Origin: Pseudomaricurvus alcaniphilus
Lineage (GTDB): Bacteria > Pseudomonadota > Gammaproteobacteria > Pseudomonadales > Cellvibrionaceae
Assembly: GCF_011440395.1 (NCBI RefSeq)
Contig: NZ_JAAOIX010000003.1
Coordinates: 186,001-250,000, forward strand
Direction of reading: 5' to 3'
Length of the DNA stretch: 64,000 nucleotides
Positions 35,785-44,533 of this stretch are shown here, in pieces (position 1 is the first letter of the stretch; every line of letters begins with the position of its first letter). The translations under genes and the position numbers were made by a program. The notes under the pieces were generated by a model. It ran no database searches and had not been told where the DNA came from. It worked only from the letters and a program-made list of their open reading frames with translations.

Positions 35785-36032
35785 AGTCTGCTGTGCGAAG
35801 AGTCGAGGACCCAGTTTAACACAGGCGCTGCGCCTCAGGGCCAGTGTGACAGTTGGCTGGCGCCGCTCGCAGTTGGCAGGTGGAGAGGCAAGCCGGGCCG
35901 GGAGCGTTCGCAATCCGTCCCGGAAACGGGTAACTTTTCACAGTGTGACTTTTCATTGTGTGACTTTGACTGTTTCTAACCACACGGTTTCCAACCGGTC
36001 GCTCGGCGACGCGCAAAAGAGGAACAAGAGAT

Positions 36033-37379
36033 ATGCGCAAGGCATTGACCCTCGACAATTTTATGGACGGCCTCAAGCGGCGCAACCCGCGCGAGCCGGA
36101 ATTCCACCAGGCTGTTTACGAAGTGGCAAAATCGCTTGTCCCGTTTATCAGGAAACACCCTGAATACCGCCACGCCCAGATCCTGGAACGCATGACCCAG
36201 CCCGACCGGGTGATCAGTTTTCGTGTCTGTTGGCATGATGACAAGGCCAACATCCGCACCAACCAGGGTTTTCGCATCCAGTTCAATAACGCCATCGGGC
36301 CCTACAAGGGCGGTTTGCGTTTCCACCGCGACCTCAACCTCAGTGTGTTGAAGTTTCTCGGTTTCGAGCAGACCTTTAAAAACAGCCTGACCACCCTGCC
36401 GCTGGGGGCCGCCAAAGGTGGTGCGGACTTTAACCCGAAAGGCAAGTCGGACAATGAGGTGATGCGCTTCTGCCAGGCTTATATGACCGAGTTGGCCCGC
36501 TATCTCGGCCCCCATGTGGATGTGCCCGCCGGTGATGGCGGTGTGGGCAGTCGCGAAATCGCCTACCTTTTCGGCCAGTACAAGCGCCTGACCCACCAAT
36601 TCGACGGCGCCCTGACCGGCAAGCCGATACCACTGGGGGGCAGCCTGGTGCGCAGCGAGGCCACTGGCTATGGCTGTGCCTATTTTATGATGCAGGTGCT
36701 GGAGCACCGCCAGCAAACCATCGAGGGCAAGACTTGTGTGCTGTCCGGGGCGGGCAATGTGGCCCTGTTCTGTGCCGAAAAGTTGATCGAGTCCGGTGCC
36801 CGGGTGGTGTCCCTGTCGGATACTTCCGGTTTCGTTCACGCTGCCGACGGTCTGACCCGGGAACAGCTCAGGGAAATAAAAGAGCACAAATTGCAGCGGC
36901 GCGAGCCACTGGCGAAATTGGGTAAGCAATTGAAGTTGAAGTTTCACAAGGGCAAGCAGCCCTGGGGGCTGGACTGCGAGTTGGCCTTTCCCTGTGCCAG
37001 CCAGAACGAAATCGGAGTCGAGGAGGCGAAACAACTGGTTAAAAGTGGCTGCCAGGCGCTGGCAGAGGGGGCCAATATGCCCGTCACGCCGGACGCCTAT
37101 GAGGTGTTTGCCGATGCCGGTGTGGTGTTTGTCCCCGGTAAAGCCGCCAATGCCGGCGGCGTTGCGGTCTCGGGCCTGGAAATGTCCCAGAATCGGGTGG
37201 GTATGCACTGGACCGCCGCCGAGGTCGACCAACATTTGCGCGACATCATGGCCAAAATTCACGAGCAGTGCCTCGAGCACTCACCGGGTCGCTCAAAGTC
37301 GGTGGACTATGTCCGCGGCGCCAATATCGCCGGTTTTATCAAGGTGGCCGATGCTATGCTGGCCTATGGTGTGGTTTGA
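36033..37379 (+). CDS. gdhA: NADP-specific glutamate dehydrogenase
   Basis: A 448-residue hexameric glutamate dehydrogenase that makes glutamate from 2-oxoglutarate and ammonium with NADPH. The substrate region is YKGGLRFHRDLNLSVLKFLG and LPLGAAKGGADFNPKGKSD (catalytic lysine), then DVPAGDGGVGSREIAYLFGQY and the Rossmann motif LSGAGNVALFCAEKLIE. Length equals E. coli GdhA (447). AGAGGAACAAGAG before the ATG is a good ribosome-binding site. Repeats of GTGTGACTTT lie in the leader (35941-35969). Together with amtB it points to ammonium assimilation through GDH when nitrogen is plentiful. Confidence 0.96.
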   Translation: MRKALTLDNFMDGLKRRNPREPEFHQAVYEVAKSLVPFIRKHPEYRHAQILERMTQPDRVISFRVCWHDDKANIRTNQGFRIQFNNAIGPYKGGLRFHRDLNLSVLKFLGFEQTFKNSLTTLPLGAAKGGADFNPKGKSDNEVMRFCQAYMTELARYLGPHVDVPAGDGGVGSREIAYLFGQYKRLTHQFDGALTGKPIPLGGSLVRSEATGYGCAYFMMQVLEHRQQTIEGKTCVLSGAGNVALFCAEKLIESGARVVSLSDTSGFVHAADGLTREQLREIKEHKLQRREPLAKLGKQLKLKFHKGKQPWGLDCELAFPCASQNEIGVEEAKQLVKSGCQALAEGANMPVTPDAYEVFADAGVVFVPGKAANAGGVAVSGLEMSQNRVGMHWTAAEVDQHLRDIMAKIHEQCLEHSPGRSKSVDYVRGANIAGFIKVADAMLAYGVV

Positions 37380-37434
37380 AACAGGCGCCGCGTTCGTTGA
37401 GCAGGCGACGCATTATTGAGGGAGGGGTGTTGCC

Positions 37435-37767
37435 GTGCCGGAACTGAAAACTGTGGCGCTGTTTTTTGTTACCGCGCTGGCGGAGATCCTCGGTTGTTAC
37501 TTGCCCTATCTCTGGCTCCGGGAGGGGCGCTCGGTGTGGTTGCTGCTGCCCGGTGCATTGTGCCTGGCAGCTTTTGCCTGGCTGTTGTCCCTGCATCCCA
37601 CCGCGGCGGGACGGGTGTACGCCGCTTATGGCGGTGTCTATGTGTGTGCCGCAATTCTCTGGTTGTGGCTGGTGGACGAGGTGCGCCCGAGCCCGTGGGA
37701 TCTGCTGGGGGCGGCGGTGGCCTTGGCCGGGATGGCTATTATTATGTTCGCCCCGCGTCATCTCTAA
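37435..37767 (+). CDS. ynfA: YnfA-family (UPF0060) membrane protein
   Basis: A 110-residue small membrane protein with four helices of the drug/metabolite transporter superfamily. Hallmarks are the N-terminal [21 protein letters not shown], the central [18 protein letters not shown] and the ending [20 protein letters not shown]. Length equals E. coli YnfA. The function in vivo is not settled; a small-molecule efflux role has been suggested for some homologues. GTG start. It follows gdhA by 55 bases and may be co-transcribed. Confidence 0.92.
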   Translation: MPELKTVALFFVTALAEILGCYLPYLWLREGRSVWLLLPGALCLAAFAWLLSLHPTAAGRVYAAYGGVYVCAAILWLWLVDEVRPSPWDLLGAAVALAGMAIIMFAPRHL

Positions 37768-37921
37768 CATCCCAGCCGCTTTTAATATCTCCGCCACAGT
37801 CCGCACCATGGCTTTCATTGGCCCCGCTACGACTATAGACCTATAGACATCCATTCCGGGTGCTGGCAAGGTGCGCGCCTGCCGGAGTCGTCGTTATGAT
37901 TCTGGCTGCAGGGTCACGCTG

Positions 37922-37966
37922 GCGTCATAACAATTAGCATCACAACAATCGGCATCATAACAATCA
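37922..37966 (+). repeat. 15 bp tandem repeat, three units
   Basis: Three imperfect head-to-tail units of GC(A/G)TCA(T/C)AACAAT(T/C)(A/G) occupy the gap between ynfA and nhaD. They resemble tandem regulator sites or slippage products; no known motif is recognised. Confidence 0.65.
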
Positions 37967-38042
37967 GCCCACGGCGTGAAGGATTTAACCTGGCTGCAGA
38001 CGCGCTGCGCTGGTGCGGCTATTTTATTGAGATATTGATGGT

Positions 38043-39287
38043 ATGTTGAACACCGTGCTCGCCGGGCTGGCGGTTCTGGCCCTGTTGTGTATTATTTTTG
38101 AAGAAGTCATTCACATCAACAAGGCCAAAACCACGCTGTTTTTGGGTTGCCTGTCCTGGTTACTGCTGTTTATGGCAGCGGATTCAGCGCAGCACCAGCA
38201 CCTGATCGGCGAGCGGCTGGATGAGAATCTGCTGGAAATTGCCAGCCTCTGGTTGTTTCTCATGTCGACCATGACCTTTGTCGCCTATCTCAATGCCAAG
38301 GGCATGATCCAGGTGTTGGTGCAAAGGGTGATCCCATCCCGTCTATCGCAGCGGCAGTTGCTGTTGCTGGTGGCGGTGTTTGCGCTGCTGTTGTCGGCGA
38401 TCTGTGACAATGTAACGGCCACCCTGGTAAGCCTGGGGCTGGTGCAATCGTTCAGGCTGGAGACGGCGGTGCGGCTGAAAATGGCAGCGCTGGTGGTATT
38501 TGCGGTGAACTCCGGTGGAGTGGCGCTGATTACCGGGGATGTGACTACCCTGATGATTTTCCTGGCTGGCCACGTGGGTATGGTGCAGCTGTTGACCCTG
38601 TTGCTGCCTTCCGCCGTGAGTGTGCTGTTGCTGGTGGCACTGTTCAGCTTTGGCTTGCGTGGCCAGGTGACCATGGAAAAAGTGGAGCTGCAATTTAACC
38701 GGGTGGATATTGCCATCCTGGTGATTTTCTTCGCCACCATCCTCCTTACCATGCTGTTTAATGTGCTCTTTGGGGTGCCGCCGGTGTTGACCTTTCTCAG
38801 CGGTTTGTCGCTGATGTTCCTGGTGGGGCGGGCGATCGTCACTGATAACGAACAAACCCGTATTCTCGAATATATTCGCCAGATCGAATACGACACCTTG
38901 TTGTTTTTTCTCGGCATACTGTTGCTGGTGGGCATGCTCAAGGAGATCCAGGTGCTGGCCAGTATCGCCAGCCTGTACGCCCAGTTCGATCCGCAGTACT
39001 CCAATTTCTTCGCCGGTGCGGCCTCGGCACTGCTGGACAATGTGCCCCTGACCTCGGCCCTGCTGAAAGCCTCGCCCGAACTGCTCACTCCCGATTGGCT
39101 GGGCCTAACCTATGCGGTGGGCGTGGGCGGCTCGCTGCTGGCTATCGGCTCGGCGGCGGGCATTATTGTAATGAGCAAGGTGGAGGGGCTGACATTTACC
39201 TCCTACCTGAAGTACTTTCCCGCGTTGTTGATCGCCTATTCCGGGGGTTATGTGCTGACCTTGCTGCTGGCCAATTATCTGTTTTAG
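38043..39287 (+). CDS. nhaD: NhaD-type sodium/proton antiporter
   Basis: A 414-residue inner-membrane transporter of the ion-transporter superfamily with about eleven or twelve helices. NhaD signatures include IIFEEVIHINKAKTTLFLG near the N-terminus, LSAICDNVTATLVSLGL, VNSGGVALITGDVTTLMIF, and in the second half SALLDNVPLTSALLKASP and GVGGSLLAIGSAAGIIVMSKVEG. It exports sodium or lithium in exchange for protons and is common in marine and salt-adapted gammaproteobacteria, which supports a saline habitat. Monocistronic by spacing. Confidence 0.93.
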   Translation: MLNTVLAGLAVLALLCIIFEEVIHINKAKTTLFLGCLSWLLLFMAADSAQHQHLIGERLDENLLEIASLWLFLMSTMTFVAYLNAKGMIQVLVQRVIPSRLSQRQLLLLVAVFALLLSAICDNVTATLVSLGLVQSFRLETAVRLKMAALVVFAVNSGGVALITGDVTTLMIFLAGHVGMVQLLTLLLPSAVSVLLLVALFSFGLRGQVTMEKVELQFNRVDIAILVIFFATILLTMLFNVLFGVPPVLTFLSGLSLMFLVGRAIVTDNEQTRILEYIRQIEYDTLLFFLGILLLVGMLKEIQVLASIASLYAQFDPQYSNFFAGAASALLDNVPLTSALLKASPELLTPDWLGLTYAVGVGGSLLAIGSAAGIIVMSKVEGLTFTSYLKYFPALLIAYSGGYVLTLLLANYLF

Positions 39288-39425
39288 CGGTCGCTGCCTT
39301 GAGCCCGCCGGGCTGCGGTTTTACCGTTGTCGGCGCCGTCGCAGGCGCGTTTATTGACTGCCTCATAAGCTAGTGTATTGTGGCAATAATATTACCAACG
39401 GCAGGAGCAGAGTCAGGAGCAGGCT

Positions 39426-40322
39426 ATGGCAAGAATAACCGCCAATGGAGTGGACATAGAGTACGAAAGCTTCGGCAGTGAAGAGGCGCCCGCGGTGTTG
39501 CTTATCGTCGGGCTCGGGCAGCAGCTGACCCAATTGCCGGAAAGTTTGTGCCAGATGCTGGTAGCGCAGGGCTATCGGGTGGTGCGCTTCGACAACCGGG
39601 ACGCGGGCCTGTCGACCCACTTCAATGCAGCGGGGTTGCCCAACGTCAAGCGGGTGATGCTGGCAAAAACCTTTGGTCTGCGTCCCAAAACCCCTTATAC
39701 ACTGCTCGATATGGCCGCCGATGCAGCCGCCCTGCTGGACGGCCTGGGTATTGCCGCGGCCCATCTGGCCGGCGCCTCCATGGGCGGGATGATTGCGCAA
39801 CTGGCTGCCGCTCATTACCCCGACAAGGTGTTGTCCCTGACCTCGATTATGTCTACCACCGGCAACCGCCGGGTCGGCCGGCCATCACCCAAAGCGGCCA
39901 AGGCACTGTTGTTGCCCTCGGCTGCGCCGGGGGACATCCACAGCATCGTCGAGCGCGGCATGAAAATCAGAAAGGTATTCAACGGCTCCGGTTACCCGCT
40001 GGATGAAGAGCAATTGCGCAGGTCCCTTGCCGGGGCGGCCCAGCGCGCTTACAACCCCGCTGGCGTTGCCAGGCAGTTGGCGGCCTCACTGGCCTGTGGC
40101 GACCGACGCAACCTGCTGCGCAAGCTCAAGATCCCGGCAACCGTGGTGCACGGTGAAGAGGACCCGCTGATCCCGTTGGAGTGCGGTCTGGAGACGGCGT
40201 ACAACATTCCCGGTGCGCGCCTGGTGACAATTCCGGGGCTGGGACACGAGTTCCCGGAAGCGGCGATGCCGATTTTCGCCGACGCTATCCACTCCGCGGC
40301 GCAGCGCGCAACTCCCCCGTAG
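39426..40322 (+). CDS. Alpha/beta hydrolase
   Basis: A 298-residue cytoplasmic alpha/beta-hydrolase fold protein. The oxyanion-strand region is VLLIVGLGQQLTQLP, then RVVRFDNRDAGLSTHF, the nucleophile elbow is GASMGGMIAQLAAAHYP (Ser in the Gly-x-Ser-x-Gly context), the acid is in HGEEDPLIPLECG and the histidine is in IPGLGHEFPEAAMP. The family includes esterases and lipases and the substrate is unknown. It has an ordinary ribosome-binding site and stands alone, convergent with the NrsF-like gene. Confidence 0.85.
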   Translation: MARITANGVDIEYESFGSEEAPAVLLIVGLGQQLTQLPESLCQMLVAQGYRVVRFDNRDAGLSTHFNAAGLPNVKRVMLAKTFGLRPKTPYTLLDMAADAAALLDGLGIAAAHLAGASMGGMIAQLAAAHYPDKVLSLTSIMSTTGNRRVGRPSPKAAKALLLPSAAPGDIHSIVERGMKIRKVFNGSGYPLDEEQLRRSLAGAAQRAYNPAGVARQLAASLACGDRRNLLRKLKIPATVVHGEEDPLIPLECGLETAYNIPGARLVTIPGLGHEFPEAAMPIFADAIHSAAQRATPP

Positions 40323-40405
40323 ACCCTTTTACAGAACCTGTTCGGGTGCAGAACCTGTCTCTGCCGGGAGCGCGCGCGCCAGGTTCCAGGCCTGTGCCAG
40401 CCAGC

Positions 40406-41053
40406 CTAATTCCTGCGTCTCGCAAGCAACCAGACCAGCACCATGCCACAAGCCATGACCGGCAGAATGGGCAGCAGGTGGTATTTGAGGGCATGGGCGG
40501 GCGCGTACATGCAGGCCAGTTGCATCAGCCAGGCGGGCAGGGCGCCGGCACAGAGACCGAGCAGGGCGCCGGTGCGCAGCGGTTCCAGTACCAGCAGGCG
40601 GCGCATGGCAAATGCACCCAACAGCAGCGGCGGCAGGGCGTAGAGCAATACTTCCAGGTTGCAGTGGGCCCGCGCGCCGGCGCTCGAAGGCTGCAGTGCC
40701 GGCCAGTAGCGGCCGGCCGCCAGCATGGCGACCCACGAGCCGAGCAGCAGCAAGGCGACCAGGGTGAGGCCCGGGCGGCCCGGATAACCGGGTATGGCCC
40801 AATTAAACGCCAGCCGGGCGAGGCTGCCAATGGCGATCAGGCCGAGCAGGTTTTCCAGCAGGAATTGTGGCTCCGTTGCCAGTTGCAGGTGCCAGCCGGG
40901 GCGAAAAGGGTCTGCCAGCCACAGGCAGGCGCTAACGAAAGTCATTGCCAGCAATAGCCAGGCCCCCGCTAAGCGGCCGCTTTGGCCGGGGCTCTGCACC
41001 GGGGTCAATTCAGCTACCAGTGAATTGATGAGGTGATCGCGATCCCGGGTCAT
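40406..41053 (-). CDS. NrsF-type (DUF1109) anti-sigma membrane protein
   Basis: A 215-residue inner-membrane protein with six hydrophobic helices and a short cytoplasmic N-terminus (MTRDRDHLINSLVAELTPV). The shape, the opening DHLINSLVAELTPVQ and the conserved pair of cysteines (ACMYA near residue 181 and the helix with HCNLEVLLYALPPLLLG) match the DUF1109/NrsF family, negative regulators of ECF sigma factors as described for Caulobacter sigma F. It overlaps the ECF sigma gene by four bases (ATGA), the usual arrangement for a sigma/anti-sigma pair. Confidence 0.82.
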   Translation of the reverse strand: MTRDRDHLINSLVAELTPVQSPGQSGRLAGAWLLLAMTFVSACLWLADPFRPGWHLQLATEPQFLLENLLGLIAIGSLARLAFNWAIPGYPGRPGLTLVALLLLGSWVAMLAAGRYWPALQPSSAGARAHCNLEVLLYALPPLLLGAFAMRRLLVLEPLRTGALLGLCAGALPAWLMQLACMYAPAHALKYHLLPILPVMACGMVLVWLLARRRN

Positions 41054-41646
41054 AAGGCTATCTTCTCCCGTGCCAGTTGCTTGCGGGTACGCGCCAGGGC
41101 GCGAAAAACCCGTACTTTCATGGCGGTTTTGGATATGCCCGACCAGGCGGCTGCTTCCGCAATGGAAAAGCCAGCGTACTTGGTCAGGGTCAGGGCCTCC
41201 CGGTCATCCGGGCTCATGCGCGCCAGCAGGCGTACCGCATCCAGCTTGACAGCGTGGTTTTCCTCGTAGCTGGCTTCCGCCGCTGCAGTACTCAGGTCGA
41301 TGCTCTGTCGGCCGCCCGAAGAGCGCTGGCTGCGCAGAAAGTCAATGGAGCGGTTGCGTACCAGGGCAAACAGCCAGGGTCGAAATGGCCGTTTCGGGTC
41401 ATAGCTGTGGCGGCCCTTGTGGATCGCCAGCAAACATTCCTGCAGCATGTCCTCCAGCCAGTTGGCGCGGCCAAAGCGCACCAGCAAGTACTTGTAAATT
41501 ACATCCCCCAGCTCGGTCAGCAGTTGATTGTATGCGCCCTTGTCGCCGCGATGGGCGAGCGCCATCAGGCCGGCCCAGTGGCGCTCGTCCTGGGCCCACT
41601 TTTTTTGGTTGCCAATATCAATGTCAATATCAATGTCTATTTTCAT
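41050..41646 (-). CDS. ECF-family RNA polymerase sigma factor
   Basis: A 198-residue group IV sigma factor. Region 2 contains WLEDMLQECLLAIHKGRHSYDPKRPFRPWLFALVRNRSIDFLR (given here as the family core around residues 63-105) and region 4 contains SPDDREALTLTKYAGFSIAEAAAWSGISKTAMKVRVFRAL. An N-terminal run KIDIDIDIDIG comes from a 12-base direct repeat at 41614-41638. It is coupled to the NrsF-like gene and lies 134 bases after the spondin gene. I infer that it recognises the GTAACC/CGTATT promoter before the spondin gene. Confidence 0.9.
   Translation of the reverse strand: MKIDIDIDIDIGNQKKWAQDERHWAGLMALAHRGDKGAYNQLLTELGDVIYKYLLVRFGRANWLEDMLQECLLAIHKGRHSYDPKRPFRPWLFALVRNRSIDFLRSQRSSGGRQSIDLSTAAAEASYEENHAVKLDAVRLLARMSPDDREALTLTKYAGFSIAEAAAWSGISKTAMKVRVFRALARTRKQLAREKIAL
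41614..41638 (-). repeat. 12 bp in-frame direct repeat at the start of the sigma gene
   Basis: Two head-to-tail copies of ATATCAATGTCA(T) in the first codons produce the Asp-Ile repeats. Because the unit is a multiple of three, gain or loss of a copy would keep the frame. Confidence 0.6.
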
Positions 41647-41780
41647 TGGTCCATGGCGCTAACTGTCCCGTGGCAATGTCGCGACGACAGCTGTGGCGTA
41701 GCCATTGCTGTCGCGCGATCGACTATAGCTGTTTTCGCCGCTGGCGAGGAACAAACCAGCAACGTTTTCACGCAGCCTGC

Positions 41781-42488
41781 TCAGTCGTGGGGGTTTTGCA
41801 GGCGCTTGACAGTGATCCTGGCCACCGGGTTGTTCCAGTCGTAATGGGCCGGTTTTAGCACCTCGCCGCCGTCCATGTCCATATCCCCGAGATCGTGGAA
41901 ACCGTTGCTGACGTGGACAAAGCCCTCGTCGGAGTCGCTCGGCTCGGACACTCCCTGGCCCTCACAGCGAGGCCCGGGTATGTTGGCGCAGGCCTGGTCG
42001 TTGGCCTCACTGCCGGCGTCATAGGCGAGGGCATAATACACCTGCGTACCCTTGTTTGGCAGGGTGACCCCATCCAGTGCCACGAAGGTGTCGTTGGTAG
42101 GGATGAGCATGGCGGCCAGGCTCAGCTTGGGGGTGCGCTTGCTGGCCCTGATGATCACCGACGCGCTCTGTCCCGGCGGCAACAGGCCGGCAATGGTTTT
42201 CACCTGTGCTACCCCTTGCGGGAAGTCCTCCAGTACCTCGGTCAGTGGTCCGGTCATGCCGGCCTCGGCCAATATCGCCAGCTCCTCGCTGGCCGCTGCA
42301 CCTATTTCAAGCAGCGCGATACGGTGGTTGTGGGTTGCGACCAGCACCGGGGTAAAGGTCTGGGCTGGCGTCAGGTTGGTAATGGTGAGCCGGTAGCGCA
42401 GATTTTTGCCGGCCTGATCATGATTTGCATTGGCGAGAGAGACGGCCAGGGCCAGGCAGGCTGCGGCGCACAGTTTAAAAACGTTCAT
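41781..42488 (-). CDS. Secreted spondin-domain protein
   Basis: A 235-residue protein with a signal peptide (MNVFKLCAAACLALAVSLANA) and a Spondin_N domain. Recognisable parts are YRLTITNLTPAQTFTPVLVATHN, the charged segment SASVIIRASKRTPKLSLAAMLIPTNDTFVALDG and the C-terminal acidic/aromatic patch HDLGDMDMDGGEVLKPAHYDW. Bacterial spondin-domain proteins are exported and of unknown function; they are often encoded with ECF sigma factors. Here it is the first gene of a three-gene unit with the sigma and anti-sigma genes and has a matching ECF-type promoter. Confidence 0.86.
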   Translation of the reverse strand: MNVFKLCAAACLALAVSLANANHDQAGKNLRYRLTITNLTPAQTFTPVLVATHNHRIALLEIGAAASEELAILAEAGMTGPLTEVLEDFPQGVAQVKTIAGLLPPGQSASVIIRASKRTPKLSLAAMLIPTNDTFVALDGVTLPNKGTQVYYALAYDAGSEANDQACANIPGPRCEGQGVSEPSDSDEGFVHVSNGFHDLGDMDMDGGEVLKPAHYDWNNPVARITVKRLQNPHD

Positions 42489-42547
42489 AGGTTTCTCCAG
42501 GTGTTAAATTCCAGGTGGGTGTAGAAATCACGGCAGCTACCGGACCG

Positions 42548-42575
42548 AATACGTGAGCCAGTGCGCAAAGGTTAC
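42548..42575 (-). promoter_or_regulatory. ECF-type promoter (GTAACC-N16-CGTATT) of the spondin-sigma-NrsF operon
   Basis: On the minus strand GTAACC (42570-42575) is followed after 16 bases by CGTATT (42548-42553), about 60 bases before the spondin ATG. The -35 GTAACC with a 16-base spacer is that reported for NrsF-controlled sigma F of Caulobacter (GTAACC-N16-CGAA). I infer autoregulation by the operon's own sigma factor. Confidence 0.65.
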
Positions 42576-42734
42576 AATTAATTACTGTGAAAATTTAGCC
42601 GCCCATGGGCGATAGCAGTATGATGGTGTGATAACCCGTGTCTGCTGCAGCCCCGGCTCGATATTCAGGTCTCATAACTATTCCTAATTACGCCTATGAA
42701 TAAGCCAGCTATCGGCGATAGTAAACATATACCC
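42576..42734. other. Intergenic, nothing recognised
   Basis: Between the ECF-type promoter and the palindromic repeat I see no open frame, RNA gene or strong promoter. Confidence 0.4.
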
Positions 42735-42873
42735 TATAGCCCTTGGGACAGCAGCTTTGCTCCCGGCCTGGCTCCAGGGGCTTGCTTTCAAGACTCGCCG
42801 AGGTTCCATCCATGGAGGCTCCACGACAGCATCCCTGCTGTCGAGGGTCTTGAAAGCAAGCCCCCGAAGCCAG
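42735..42873. repeat. Three-stem palindromic repeat, copy 2
   Basis: The 106-base core (42768-42873) has the same arms, inner hairpins and length as the copy at 5897-6002. The two inner dyads are retained, CATGGAGGCTCCACG and GACAGCATCCCTGCTGTC. The left flank (AGCCCTTGGG) is also shared, so the repeated unit is at least 135 bases. Both copies have the same orientation and lie in intergenic DNA. Confidence 0.85.
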
Positions 42874-42943
42874 ACCTAACATAGTGCCGGCTGCACGAAA
42901 GCTTAACTTAGGTAGTAATTAGGTAACTATTAGAGAGGGTGCC

Positions 42944-44392
42944 GTGTTTCAGGAGGTTGGTCGTCAGTTACAACGATGGTCACAACGCCTCGTAAATGCC
43001 TATGCCCGTCTTTCGGTGGTATACAAGCTGGCGCTGACATCCTGGTTGGTGTTGGTGGTGGGTACTGTGCTGCTGTTGCTGGTGGTGGTCAACTACCAGC
43101 GACAGTTGCTCAATATTCAAATCGAATCCCTCGGTAATATCATCGCCAGCCAGTTTGCCGCCAGCGTGACCGAGCCGCTCTTCACCGGCGACAGCATGGC
43201 ACTGGAGGTGCTGACGGTTAACCTGGTCAAAGATCCGAGGGTTCGAGCGGCCCGGATTGTGGATCACAAGGGTGAGGTTGTGGTGCGGGTGGGTCGTTTT
43301 GTAGCCCCGGCGGCCTATACACCTGCGCCGCATCCGGCTGGTCAGGTTATTGTGGCGAAGGGTGCGGTTGTTGTCACCAGTCCGGTGGTTTTTAACGAGG
43401 TGAGCGCCGGCGAGGTGGTGGTTGAATTTATCACCCTGGATGTCCGGCGCAGTTTTGAGTGGATGCTGCAAACCATCGTCTCGGTGGCGCTCGCCATGAT
43501 GCTGATTCTGATGCTGTGCGCGTTTGTTTTCAGTCGGCACCTGTCGCGACCCATTACCTCCCTGGTTGAGGCTACCGAAAAAATTGGTGCCGGCGATTAC
43601 GATATTGAGGTGCCATCCGGCCGGGAAGATGAAATTGGCCGCCTGGCAGATGCGGTGCAGCAGATGGCGACGGGCTTGCAGCACAAGCGCCGGGTCGAAA
43701 GCCTGCTCAACAGGGTGGTGGCGGCGGACGTGGCCAAAGCCTTGTTGATGGACACCGGGGCGGTGAATGGTGGCAGCGAAAAAGTTGAAGTGTCGGTGTT
43801 GTTTGTTGATATCGTCGGCTTTACCGCAATGACGGAGCGTCACTCTCCGGACGAGATCGTCACGTTGCTGAACGAGTATTTTGGCTATTTTACCCTGTGC
43901 AGCCAGTTGTTCTTTGGTACTGTGGACAAGTTTATTGGCGACTGTGCGATGATTATCTTTGGTGCTCCCCGGCACAGCAATGATCATCGCTTTCAGGCCC
44001 TGGGCTGTGCAGTGGCGATACAGCGCTTGCTGGAAGAGTTGAATCGGCGCCGCCGCGACACCGGGCACGAGCACATCCGGGTGCGCATCGGGATTAACTC
44101 CGGCGAAGTCATGGCGGGTACTGTGGGAGCGCAGCAGCGAATGGAATATACCGTTATTGGCGACACGGTAAACCTTGCCTCCCGCCTCACTGCGCTGGCG
44201 GAACCGGGTTCAATTTTGGTTGGCGAGGCCACGATCCAGCATCCGTCGCTGGCGGGCAGGGCGATTTACCGCAGCCTCGGCGAGTTCTCGGTAAAAGGCA
44301 AATTGGCGATGACCCGGGCGGTAGAGGTCATTAATATTGCGCCCGATTATGCCAATATAATCGACAACCTGATTGAAGATATTTTGCACTGA
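42944..44392 (+). CDS. Membrane-bound class III adenylate/guanylate cyclase with HAMP domain
   Basis: A 482-residue inner-membrane protein: helix 1 (about 29-50), a periplasmic region of about 120 residues, helix 2 (174-196), HAMP (197-248) and a C-terminal class III nucleotide cyclase domain (about 282-470). Both metal aspartates are present, Asp289 (VLFVDIVGFT) and Asp333 (KFIGDCAMIIFG), as is the YTVIGDTVNLASRL signature, so it should be active. Whether cAMP or cGMP is made cannot be decided from the sequence. GTG start with GAGAGGG upstream. It is followed, 141 bases later, by a TPR lipoprotein gene. Confidence 0.9.
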   Translation: MFQEVGRQLQRWSQRLVNAYARLSVVYKLALTSWLVLVVGTVLLLLVVVNYQRQLLNIQIESLGNIIASQFAASVTEPLFTGDSMALEVLTVNLVKDPRVRAARIVDHKGEVVVRVGRFVAPAAYTPAPHPAGQVIVAKGAVVVTSPVVFNEVSAGEVVVEFITLDVRRSFEWMLQTIVSVALAMMLILMLCAFVFSRHLSRPITSLVEATEKIGAGDYDIEVPSGREDEIGRLADAVQQMATGLQHKRRVESLLNRVVAADVAKALLMDTGAVNGGSEKVEVSVLFVDIVGFTAMTERHSPDEIVTLLNEYFGYFTLCSQLFFGTVDKFIGDCAMIIFGAPRHSNDHRFQALGCAVAIQRLLEELNRRRRDTGHEHIRVRIGINSGEVMAGTVGAQQRMEYTVIGDTVNLASRLTALAEPGSILVGEATIQHPSLAGRAIYRSLGEFSVKGKLAMTRAVEVINIAPDYANIIDNLIEDILH

Positions 44393-44533
44393 AGGTTGCT
44401 CATACAATTGCAGGTTTGACTGAACCCCACAGATGGAACGCCGGACACCAACAAGGATCTCCCTCGTAAACCTGCGCAACATATAAATAGTGCCTGCCGC
44501 GGGCTATTGCGGCAGGTGTGAGGGTAGACTCTG

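Noticed and set aside
35976-37280. 434-codon open frame antisense to gdhA
   Set aside because: Shadow of gdhA; the real frame has all glutamate dehydrogenase motifs and normal length.
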